From Stomorhina lunata (lineage: Eukaryota; Arthropoda; Insecta; Diptera; Rhiniidae), in NCBI GenBank assembly GCA_933228675.1, contig OW121741.1:24069724-24133723 (forward strand): a stretch of 64,000 bases of DNA. The letters are read 5' to 3'. Position numbers and translations under genes: made by a program. Under the pieces are notes generated by a model. That model searched no databases. It saw only the letters and a list, made by a program, of their open reading frames with translations, and was not told the origin of the DNA. Below, in pieces: positions 1 to 10,075 of the stretch; positions within the stretch are counted from its first letter, which is position 1; every line of letters starts with the position of its first letter.

Positions 1-580
1 AAACTCTTAGATCGCCAGACATCTAAATATAATACTTAGCTATTTATCAAAAGGAGCTTTCAAATCTTTCACCGGGTACATTTTTCATCCCACTGTGGGC
101 ACTTATATTTCCATTAAAAGCTGTGTTTTGTTTGACTCGCAGAGAGGGTATTTGTTTAAATGAAAAACCCCAAAGTACAAACATGCTAACACACACACAT
201 TCAACCGACACCCGAGTCGAAACCACAAAATGAAGTGGCAACACAACACTTTTGAACCCATGTTAATATGTATTACAACAACGACAGAAATTAAATAAAT
301 AAATAAGTTTTAAATTCAAAACACAGAGAACTCATAATATTTAAACTCTCTTAGATTCTAACGTTTAACCCGAAACAGACAAGACACACATAAAATCATA
401 GAAATATATAAATACTTACATACATATAAAGCCAAAAAAAGATAGACAAATTTAAGGACGGACATTAAAACATAATTATGGACAAAAGGTCATTCATAGG
501 AGTATAAAGTGGGTATGACCTCCTGAAATACAACATCTTAGTCAAGAAGCCAAAATAAAAAGCATATTTTTTATATTAAA
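1..580. other. AT-rich intergenic DNA, nothing recognised
   Basis: No gene, repeat array or transposon end was recognised. Short open frames here, such as one on the minus strand at 47-244, have no domain-like features and run through simple-sequence DNA, including an ACAC run near 190. It borders a DINE-like element that starts at 581. Confidence 0.5.
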
Positions 581-1613
581 ACAAGTAAGAAAGCGCTATA
601 GTCGGTCAAGCTCGACCATACGATAACCTTCACCACTAAGGTCAAAGGTGTTATTTTTCCTGTATAAAGACTAAATTTTGCCATCATACAAACATTTTCT
701 CAAAACTTACATATTTAAGCTGTTTCCGTCATTTGGACTTATATCAGAGCTAGGGTCAAATGTGGACCGATTATCTCGAAATTTGACAAATTGATTACAC
801 TTGTTAGAAAAATTATGTATGCAAAAATTAAACTCAAAATTTTCAATATCTTTAGATTTACGAGCGTTTTAGTAATTTTTTTTGTCTCATTTATTGCGTT
901 TTTAAAGAAGAGTTTGTATGGGAGCTATGGTCAAATGTGGAGCTATTTCAACGAAATTTGGTACAGTGATTTTTGTCTACATAGGCAGTATTAGTTTTAA
1001 ATTTCATGAAAAAATATTGATATTTGTGGTCAATATGTCAATTCCGGGAAATGGGACCTATGAGAGGTACCATAAATAATGGACTGATTTTGACCAATTT
1101 CAATAGCCATGGTCCCATTATCAAAAAAAATGATCTGTACCAAATTTCATCAAATTATCTTTAGAATTGCGACCTGTAGTTTGATTACAAGGTTTACATG
1201 GGGGTCCAGCCAGCCAAGCAGCCGTCCAGCCAGCCAGACGGACGGACGGACGGACAATTCCGGAAAATGGGACCTATGAGAGGTACTATAAATAATGGAC
1301 TGATTTTGACCAATTTCAATAGCCATGGTCCCATTATCAAAAAAATGATCTGTACCAAATTTCATCAAATTATCTTTAGAATTGCGACCTGTAGTTTGAT
1401 TACAAGGTTTACATGGGGGTACAGCCAGCCAAGCAGCCGTCCAGCCAGCCAGCCAGCCAGACGGACGGACGAACATCGCTAAATCGACTCAGAAGGTGAT
1501 TCTAAGCCTATTGGTATACTAAAAGGTGGGTCTAAGACAAATATTTCTATGCGTTACATACATCAGCACAAACTTATAATACCCTTTCCACCTATGGTGG
1601 TGAAGGGTATAAA
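581..1613 (+). mobile_element. DINE-1/Helentron-like non-autonomous element, family A, copy 1
   Basis: The left end reads ACAAGTAAGAAAGCGCTATA and is followed by a small hairpin (GTCGG...CGACC type). The right end carries a long hairpin, ATACCCTTTCCACC/GGTGGTGAAGGGTAT, just before the terminus. Inside are a GTTTGTAACGCA-like block (inverted here), a GAGTCGATTTAGC-like block and (CAGC)n(GACG)n microsatellite. That order matches the known layout of DINE-1/INE-1 elements of flies, which are thought to be moved by Helentron proteins. The copy codes for nothing credible; short open frames in it are by-products. At least five related copies occur in this window, which defines both ends. It contains a 217-bp internal tandem duplication, listed separately. 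Confidence 0.75.
1040..1479 (+). repeat. 217-bp tandem duplication inside DINE-like copy 1
   Basis: The block beginning ATTCCGGGAAATGGGACC at 1040 recurs at 1257 with few changes, each time running into the CAGC/GACG microsatellite. Other family copies here have one such block, so this one has gained a unit, plausibly by slippage or unequal exchange between the microsatellite tracts. Confidence 0.8.
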
Positions 1614-2839
1614 AACCCATATGGAGATACAACGTCCCTAAAGATCGTACACACATATAGATGTTTGCTTTGCTAACGTTTTATATCAAATATCCTTATT
1701 ATCGTTTTAAAATGTTTATACGAATTTAAGTTTTGAATGGAAAATGTCTTCGACTGGGACTTACAGTCCTTGTAACCTCAACAACATAGTTGAAGATGCG
1801 GTAAACAACCCTTATGAGATTCTAATTCGTAGCTGATTTGAGAGGGAGTCATTGGAGCCATTTCAACTTATTTGATCCGAGGGTCTAAGATAATTGTGCT
1901 TGCTAAAGTACGAAACTGCAGCGTCTGTTTAACATGTCAGTTGCAGCTGCAAGCGGGCTTCTGTCTCGGATCGAGCGGCTCGCTATACAAACGTCGCTTG
2001 TGTCTTTGGACTCGACTTAGCTCTCACGATGTTCCAAACATGGAAAGAAACAACATTATAGAATATACTACTCCAAGGGCACAAAGATTTTGAATGAAAC
2101 TAATTCTATTCGAAGATATCGGACTATATAGGCATGAAGGAAAAAGTTTTAAGTTTGCAATATGAAAATTGCGCACGTTATACGAAACTGGAACATACTA
2201 AGGGCGTGGGGGCGAGAGGTTGTATTATTGTTTCGTGATTACCAAATAATAACAGACATTTTTTTGGCTTGAAATCGCTATGCAGCGATTTCAGCCTTCA
2301 ACTGCTCTAATAATGTACAGCCCATGAAGAGTATGCTATGACCTTTCCAGTCCATGGAGCATCTCTTGTCGGTTTCGGAGCACTCATGCCAACTATAGTC
2401 CATTTCCGGGCACACATTCTGTTCTCTGATATAATAGTCTCATAAGCAGTTACCAATCGATGCCCAATTATGCGTCAGCAAGTCCAAGCACTCTTTCGAA
2501 TTGCGTAAAGGGAGTAAGAGGAGTAATCATGCGCTACACCCAACTGCAGGATAACTTTCTCATATGCAGAATATTGCTTAAAATATGGCGTGTGAGCTCA
2601 GTGAGATTCTCAGTGAGATTAATACTGATCGCACACGCTATACCTTCATGGTATCTCCTAGCTCGCACATCTTCACTTTATGATCAGTCAACACTATTTC
2701 ATGCATTTTTTTTAAATTGTCCTCTATATATGAAAGTCCTTCCATGATACAAAAAAAACCATATAACGCATTCCCATTTTAAAAACATGTTTCTTCTGGT
2801 CATCTACGTCACACAATAATAAAGAGTTGGCACAACCTC
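1614..2839. other. Non-repetitive stretch, no gene recognised
   Basis: The stretch has higher GC than its surroundings around 1900-2050 and 2290-2560. Its open frames at 1872-2093 and 2460-2747 are short and match no family I know. It could be the degraded 5' part of the non-LTR element that follows, but I saw no motif that proves it. Confidence 0.3.
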
Positions 2840-3600
2840 CAAATATCCATTTGGAGGATGGCTAAAATCCTCTACTGCAAAAATTTGGAGACTAAAGCCT
2901 GGCTGAAAGCTCCAATACGGAAGCTCAATAACATATGGGAGGGCGAAATCAGTATTGGAGTTAGCAGCGTTGTAACCAGCCCTGCTGTTAAGAGAATTTA
3001 AAATCCACCTCTGGCAAGTAATGGAGCTAAAACTGCTTCAGATTAATCTCCACAACTGTATCGAGGCTACATCAAACTTAATTCTCTATATTTACAGGCA
3101 TAATGTGCATATGGTTTTAAAATAAGAACCCTGGATCACATTTAGCGGGATAAATGGACTTAAAATAAAAGAATACAAAAATAAGAGCTCGTATTTTAGC
3201 AAAAAAGATCTTAAATGTTTTCTTTTAAATCAATTTACGAACAGGGATCAGATAGTGGAAGAATTGCAAAGTAAAAGTAGGAAAGTGATATTCTCCTTCT
3301 CTTATAATACTCACGACGATGACTCTGAACCCCTTCCTGACACAACCAGAAATTTTACAAGATATTCCAAATAAACAAACACTGACCTAATCATAGGCTG
3401 TGATGCTAATGATCACTATACTTTGTGTCTACTCATTGAAAAGAAAGGTAACGAACCCACCTTTGAAACAAGGCCACGAAAAGAAGTGTTAGACTTAATA
3501 CTAAAGATACAAACTAATAATCTTATGACAACGGCCTAGAAGGTATTCAAAGAAGCCACTTTCTGTGAAGATGTTTACCCCGGACTCAGCTCCATTTAAC
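2840..3600 (+). pseudogene. Degraded non-LTR retrotransposon, end of ORF1 and APE endonuclease part of ORF2 (LOA/R1-like)
   Basis: Several frames, broken by stops and shifts, together read like a non-LTR retrotransposon. Near 2858 a frame reads MAKILYCKNLETKAW, resembling the end of a gag-like ORF1. Near 3030 LQINLHNCIEA resembles the start of an APE endonuclease ORF2 in LOA/R1-type elements. At about 3385-3500 the frame reads LIIGCDANDHY and then NEPTFETRPRKEVLDL, which are the D-A-N-x-H metal-binding and T-F-x-T-R-x-R-x-E-V-L-D motifs of that domain. A stretch between these motifs (W, R-G-E region) is missing. The related C-terminal fragment lies at 4640-5045. The element is dead; clade assignment is from motif memory. 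Confidence 0.65.
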
Positions 3601-3729
3601 TAAAGCACCTGGTTGACCGAGCTTTGCTCGGAGCTTTATGATAAGCATTTTGTGCAAATATTCAGTTAATTTCAAATTATTTTATTTATTTTTTCCGATC
3701 AACACATAATTTGCATAGTTTACAGATTA

Positions 3730-4215
3730 ACTCATTTTGAAAAATTTTGGAAATTGGTCATACCAACAGAAACCTCCGTCGACTCATGCGCAACAACTTT
3801 GCTAAATATTATAGCCTGATCAAATGCACAGTTTACGATCTATTTCATTTTGAGTAATTTTCAGTGGCGCCACCTGAAGAAACCTTCGTCTGCTTATGCG
3901 TAACAACTTTTCTAATGATTATAACATGATCAAATGCACAGTTTACGATTTAATTCATTTTGAGTAATTTTCAGTGGCGCCACCCGTCGGAAATTATTCA
4001 CACCAACTAAAAAACCTTTGCCGGCTCATGCGCTACAACTTTGCTAAAGACCATAGCATGATCAAATGTATAGTTTACGATTTAATTAATTTTTAGTCAT
4101 TTTCAGTGGCGCCACCTAACGGAAATTAGTCTTACCAACTTAAAAACCTTCGCCGGCTTATCCGCATTATGCTAAAGAGCATAATATGACCAAATTCATA
4201 GTTTACTATTCTATA
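3730..4215 (+). repeat. Degenerate tandem repeat, unit about 110-130 bp, about 4 copies
   Basis: The word GTTTACGAT (or a close form) recurs at about 3831, 3941, 4073 and 4201. It is followed each time by TTCATTTTGAGTAATTTTC-like sequence and, in three units, by the palindrome GTGGCGCCAC. The units are clearly diverged, so the array is old. It lies between two fragments of the broken non-LTR element and may be an untranslated or inserted part of it. Confidence 0.75.
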
Positions 4216-4639
4216 AAGAACATACATACAAACATTCATTTGTTTAAAAGTTATAACATTACTCATTTTCCCCTTTTTATCCACTACTTTCAGAAAGTTC
4301 CATATGTTTATTTGGTACTTCTTTGATACCAATTGAATTCGGTATATTTTATTAAAACGCAGTTAACATAATTCCTATTCATATTACTTTTGAGATGTTA
4401 AGTTATCATTTTATCCCTTTTTTACCCATGTTGGCCCCAAAATCAAAAAAGTACCAAGTACGTGTTCAATATTTCTTTCACATCTAATGACTGCAGTATA
4501 AAGTTCCTTTCTATATTATTTGGTTTAAAATACAAGGGTGGGTTAAAAAAGTACCAAAAAAACTATTTTCACCCTTTTTGACTCCCTATCGGACATAGAT
4601 AAGATATAAGAAATAAATTTAATATGGATCAGACGCGTT
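4216..4639. other. AT-rich spacer, nothing recognised
   Basis: No coding signal or repeat was recognised between the tandem repeat and the retrotransposon 3' fragment. It holds two related GTACCAA-containing stretches near 4450 and 4550, too weak to call a repeat family. Confidence 0.35.
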
Positions 4640-5045
4640 ATGAAACAACTCAGCTCGTTGGGATCAAACAAAAAAAGCTATAGCGGACAAGAGATATAAA
4701 CACTCAGAAAAAGTTGTTAAAAATGGATAAAAACTAACTAAGGATGTACGTAGGTATCATTACTGGACATAATAACCTGAGGTATTTAAAAAAATCCGTT
4801 TAAGAAATGATGATATTTGTGAGTGGTGAAATGAGGAAGAAGAGGATATATTCCACTTTCTTTGCCATCGTTTTAAATGCCTTGATTCTTACTTCTTTGA
4901 GAGTCTCGAAAAACATAAAGCTTTTGAAACTGCATGAGAAACGACCAACTTAATAAAGTGAACTGGGCCAATTTTTGTACCTTACTTGAGCTAGAAGCTG
5001 GAAATGCTTCTTGGTCTGGCGCTTAATCTCACTATTTCCTGTGAG
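4640..5045 (+). pseudogene. Degraded C-terminal region of a non-LTR retrotransposon ORF2
   Basis: Reading across frameshifts and a TGA gives ITGHNNLRYLKK, then RNDDICEW, then NEEEEDIFHFLCHRFKCL. This is the pattern L-T-G-H...C-x-x-C-x-E-E-x-E-T-x-x-H-x-L-x-x-C found after the reverse transcriptase in jockey/R1/LOA-type ORF2 proteins, where it forms a CCHC-like knuckle. The second cysteine of the C-x-x-C pair is lost at a stop codon. The same strand and distance suggest it belongs to the element whose endonuclease remains at 2840-3600, with the reverse transcriptase deleted. Confidence 0.6.
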
Positions 5046-5670
5046 GTCCTAGTATGTAATCTGATCTACGTCATACCATTGAAAAAATGTAAATATAAAC
5101 ACACGAACACATGTAAATGATATGGCAATTTTATAGGTGTGACGCCACAAATCGTATGAAAATATAACGGACATTCGTAATGCGTTATCTTGTTTTCTTT
5201 GTATCATGATTTCTTTTCGTATCCATGTCTCCTGTCATTATCCTTCATATATCCTTTCCTATTTCCGTTGAAAAGTCAATTTAGATGCTACCGATAAGAC
5301 TAAAATGCTTTCAAGCTGTATCCTCGCTTTGTTTGTTGGGTTGCAAGTGTATTATTCAAAGCTAATTTCAAAGTTACCACGTTTCCCTGCAGCACTTCTT
5401 CTTTGGTATTGTGAAACTTCCGTTTGCTTATATCTATCAAATTTAGATATCACATCGTGTTCAGCAACAGTAGCAGTTGACAGAAGAACATCGGTCACAT
5501 GATGTATTCTTTTTTTCAACAGATGTACCCTCTTTCGGACACTTGCATAGATTTCTATCACTATTAGAACCCAATGAATTTTACTTTTTCCATTATGGTG
5601 GATAATTATATTTTTAAGAAGGTTTACAAATCTAGTTTGAAACTTCATTATAATATAACTCAGTAAAAGG
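5046..5670. other. No gene recognised
   Basis: Open frames at 5305-5502 (+) and 5352-5648 (-) overlap on opposite strands and show no family motif. Nothing else was seen. Confidence 0.35.
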
Positions 5671-6410
5671 AAGTAAGAAAGTGCAATAGTCGGTCAAGCC
5701 CGACCAAACGATACCCTTCACCACTAAGGTCAAAGTTCTTTTTCCTGTATAAAGACAAATATTTGCTAAATTTTGCCATCATACAAACATTTTCTCAAAA
5801 CTTATATATTTAAGCTATTTCCGTCATTTAGACTTATATGAGAGCAAAGGTCATATGTGGACGAATTATCTCGAAATTTGACAAATCGATTACAGTTTTT
5901 ACAAGAATTATGTACGCAAAAAAAATAAACTCAAAATTCTTATTATTTTAAGATTTACGAGCGTTTTAATGATTTTTGTCTCATTTAGAGCGTTTTGACA
6001 GAAGAGTTTGTGTGGGAGCTATGGTCAAATGTGGACCGATTTCAACAGTGATTTCGGTTTACATATGCAGTATTGTTTTAAATTTCATGAAAAAATATTG
6101 ATATTTGCGGCTAAAATATCAATTCCGGGAAGTGGGACCTATGGGAGGTACTATGAATAATAGACCGATTTTGACGAATTTAAATATCAACCTGTGTTTT
6201 GATTACATAGTTTACATGGGGGTCCAGCTAACCAGCTGTCCAGCCAGACGGGCGGACGGACTGAGATCACTAAATCGACTCAGAAAGTGATTCCATGACT
6301 ATTGGTATACTAAAAGGTGGGTCTAAGACAAATATTTCTATGCGTTACATATATCAGTACCAACTTCCTTCTATGGTGATGAAACTTTCCTTCTATGGTG
6401 AAGGAAATTT
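5671..6410 (+). mobile_element. DINE-1/Helentron-like element, family A, copy 2
   Basis: It starts AAGTAAGAAAGTGCAATAGT and follows the family order: TAAGGTCAAAG block, CATACAAACATTTTCTC block, the ATTCCGGGAAGTGGGACC block at about 6120, the CAGC/GACG microsatellite near 6240, and the GGTGGGTCTAAGACAAATAT block near 6320. The 3' hairpin is corrupted: CTTCCTTCTATGGTGATGAA and a second CTTCCTTCTATGGTGAAGGA replace the usual ACCC/GGGT stem. That duplication of the loop side makes this an older or rearranged copy. Confidence 0.7.
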
Positions 6411-6692
6411 GACTTCCCGGCAAATTGTTTCTTCTTTTAAAGCAGTTTCGCATTTTAAACTAACTTTAAGTGTAAAAAATATTGCTACTATGGACAATGT
6501 TGCTTACAAGCAACATTGTGTTAATAAAATTCCTGACATAACAATAAGAACTATTTTTAACAACTTTATTTCATTTCCTTAACTTTCTTGTAAAAAATCC
6601 TCTCTTTTTTTCGTTTATATTTGAATTTTTATAGAATAAACTTTTACAGATTTTTCTACACACGTTTTTACTTCAACTCGACTACTATGTAA
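6411..6692. other. Short spacer between DINE-like copy and foldback
   Basis: An open frame at 6295-6582 crosses the end of the transposon and has no recognisable domain. It holds the local inverted repeat TGTTGCTTACAAGCAACA at about 6498. Confidence 0.35.
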
Positions 6693-7591
6693 TAACACTG
6701 CTCTGCAGCCAAATCCTCCTTTTAATAAAACTATATGGACTACATGGATTTTGATGCACTAAACTCAGATCCGTTGTCGGTTTTTTACCATCAGATCTGG
6801 ATTTTTTTTATGGGCGTGGCAAATTTTTCCCCTTTAATTAGTCAGGTACGGAGACCTATTTTGTCCTTACTCGAGAACGACTCATCTGATTTCCAAAATT
6901 AAAACACTTGAAGATGCATAATGAAATTGCATTTATTTTAGTCTAATATAATTTTTCTGTATCTCTTATCATTTTGGAGTTATTTAGAAATTAATGAAGA
7001 AAAAAATTTTTTTTTTCATGCGAAATTCGTATTTTTTCAGGTTAAAAATGTAATTAAAAAAAAGACAAAGTAAAATTTTAACATTTTAAACATTTTTCTA
7101 AGAGCTACATATCTTAAAAATAAAATAAGCTATAAACCATAAAAATCGGTTTAAAAATGTGAATTTTATTAGTATTAATGAAATATGTGATATACATCAA
7201 ACAAAACATCAATTAGGCTGTCGTCAGAGTGGGCGCCATAAGTACTAAAGCACCTTATATCATCAATGAGTGGCAAGTACTTACTTGTATCTATTAATAA
7301 AATTCACATTTTTAAACCGATTTTTATGGTTTATAGCTTATTTAATTCTTAGAAAAATGTTTAAAATGTTTTAATTTTGAAAATCGAATGAGTCGTTCTC
7401 GAGTTAGGACGAAATAGGTCTCCGTACCTGACTAATTTAAGAGGAAAAATTTGCCACGACCATAAAAAAAAATCCAGATCTCATGGAGAAAACCCGAAGA
7501 CTGATTTGAGTTTAGCGCATTAATATCCATATAGTCCGTATAGTTTTATTAAAAGGAAAGACAAAAAATGAATTTTTGCAGAGCAGTGTAA
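6693..7591. mobile_element. Foldback/MITE-like element with long inverted arms, copy 1
   Basis: The left arm starts TAACACTGCTCTGCAGCC and the right arm ends GCAGAGCAGTGTAA. The outer arms (about 6693-6900 and 7385-7591) share the TCCTTTTAATAAAACTAT, AGATCTGGATTTTTT and GTCAGGTACGGAGACCTATT blocks in opposite orientation. The inner arms pair again at 7075-7172 and 7282-7375 (TTTAAAAATGTGAATTTTAT). The unpaired centre is about 7173-7281. The right arm is shorter than the left, so it has a deletion. No transposase is present. A second copy is at 60535-61424. Confidence 0.8.
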
Positions 7592-9032
7592 TTGCAAAGC
7601 TTTTAAAAATGTATCTTCGTAATCAAATGCTCATAAACGTTAATTTCAAATTGGAAAAAACTGTAAGAAAAAGTAACAAAAATTGAAAAAGCTATGAACA
7701 AAAATTTACAATGTTGCTTATAAGCAACAAATGGCATTAAAAGGTAAACTGAATTATTGTGCCGGTTTCAGGTTCACTTTGATGTTTTGATTCCAGACGT
7801 AGGTATAAAACGATCATGTAAATTTATGACACTTTCAATACCCACTATATCTCTAAATGCCACCGTCATGATAGGTCTTTTTGGTTTGGCGGGAGGTTAG
7901 ATACGGCAAATACAATTTTTATCCCACTTCTACTTTAGAACAAAAACTCTTGCTTTGCAAAGATGTTTGGAAAGAAGATTACAAGATTAGAGCAAAAACT
8001 AAAAGTAATTGATAAAGCAACATGATCAAGCACAAAATATAGGGCCTTTCTAACATTATAACCGTCATTTTCTCCAATACCCCATTCTAATTGAGATTCC
8101 AGACTAGGTCTATAATTAAATCTGTACGAATGTCAAATGTTGCGGCCACCAGCAACAATACCTTAGGTAGGGTCTTAATTAAAAAGAGGAAAAATTCTGT
8201 ATGGTTTAACGAGAGTTGGTAATGAACTTCATAGTCTGAATTTAAAACTATCTTACTCGACTAAACTTATAATTTTTTATTGATATTAAGCATTGTAATA
8301 ATATTATCTACATAAGTCTAAGTCTTAAAAAAGATTTAACTAAATTTGAAAAATTATTAAATTTGAAATCAGCTTTTTCTTTCTATACATAAATATCTAC
8401 ATAACCTCCAGATAAATCTTTCCTTTGTCATAAGCCCACAAAAACCTAAAATAGTAAATACCAAATAAATAATAAAGCAGATACAACAAAAATCGATTTA
8501 ATCCGTCTGTAACTTAATTTCTTCTAATAGTAAACCAACATTATGAACATAATCCGACAAACTCTGAACACAAAGCAACTACATCAGAGTGGTCGTCTAT
8601 TCCCCAAAGGACTTACAGCAAAACTCTTGTTAGTGACCAGTTAAAGGAAAAAAAGGAACGAAATCTGCTCTTATTATGATTACTTATAAACACTCACGTA
8701 ATAATTCTTGCCCAGCCAAATAACCTAAGGGATTTGCTACCCAATAAAAATGGAAAAAATATAAACTACAAATCTTTTTACGAGTGTCCAAAAGAAAGCA
8801 GTAGCATCATTTAACCGAAATAAAATCTTTATACTTTTATAAAAATATATTTAATGTAATCATAAACTATGTTAGTTTATAAAAAAAGGACTCGCATATG
8901 CACACATACATTCGTACGTGTGCTTAAGAGTCCTGGGGTATAGGTATCAAAGAGTCCATTATAAAAATATTAGTTTTGTTTTTTTATCCTCTTTTCATGT
9001 TAGTTTTTTATCACTTGTGTAAATATGATATT
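7592..9032. other. AT-rich DNA, no gene recognised
   Basis: About 1.4 kb without a long open frame or a recognised repeat on either strand. Confidence 0.4.
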
Positions 9033-9840
9033 TTTATACCCTTCACCACCATAGGTGGAAAGGGTATTATAAGTTTGTGCTGATGTTTGTAACGCATAGA
9101 AATATTTGTCTTAGACCCACCTTTTAGTATACCAATAGACTTAGAATCACTTTCTGAGTCGATTTAGCGATGTTCGTCCGTCCGTCCGTCTGGCTGGCTG
9201 GCTGGACCCCCATGTAAACCTTGTAATCAAACTACAGGTCGCAATTCTAAAGATAATTTGATGAAATTTGGCACAGATAATTTTTTATAATAATAATGGG
9301 ACCATGGCTATTGAAATTGGTCAAAATCGGTCTATTATTTATGGTACCTCTCATAGGTCACACTTCCCGGAATTGCTATATTGGCCACAAATATCAATAT
9401 TTTTTCATGAAATTTAAAACAGATAATGCTTATGTAAACTTAAATCACTGTCCCAAATTTCGTTGAAATCGGTCCACATTTGACCATAGCTCCCACACAA
9501 ACTCTTCTTCAAAAACGCACTAAATGAGACAAAAAATCACTAAAACGCTCGTAAATCTAAAGATAATGAAAATTTTGAGTTTATTTTTTGCATACATAAT
9601 TTTTGTAACAACTGTAATCAATTTGCCAAATTTCTAGATAATCGGTCCACATTTGACCCTAGCTCTCATATAAGTCCAAATGACGGAAACAGGTTGAATA
9701 TATACGTTTTGAGAAAATGTTTGTATGATGGCAAAATTTAGCAAATATTTGTCTTTATACAGGAAAAATAACACCCTTGACCTTAGTGGTGAAGGGTATC
9801 GTATGGTCGGCTTGACCGACTATAGCGCTTTCTTACTTGT
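9033..9840 (-). mobile_element. DINE-1/Helentron-like element, family A, copy 3 (cleanest copy)
   Basis: On the plus strand it begins with the hairpin end TTATACCCTTCACCACC/GGTGGAAAGGGTAT and ends with CTATAGCGCTTTCTTACTTG, so it is reversed relative to copy 1. It holds GTTTGTAACGCATAG near 9090, GAGTCGATTTAGCGATG near 9155, (GTCC)n(GGCT)n near 9180, and GGTCGGCTTGACCGAC near 9805. It has a single ATTCCGGGAAG block and no insertion, so about 808 bp is probably close to the family's full length. Confidence 0.8.
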
Positions 9841-10075
9841 TTTTTTTTTTTGAACTCTCAAACAAATGCATGTTTATTTTCCTGTTCCTTTTTTAAGAGC
9901 TAAACCAAAGTTTATTATTATGACCAGCCGGGAGTGATACGTATATGGCTAACATTTACTTATGAATGTAAGTAGTCTGGGAGGGTTTCCCTTGATATGA
10001 GATTTTATTAGATAAATATACCGATCTAAAATAAGGCCGATCTAAAATAAGGGTGTTTAAATTTGCCCCCATTAA
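9841..10075. other. Short spacer, poly(T) then unique DNA
   Basis: A T run directly follows the DINE-like end, then unique sequence, with a GATCTAAAATAAG word repeated near 10023 and 10038 just before the minisatellite. Confidence 0.4.
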
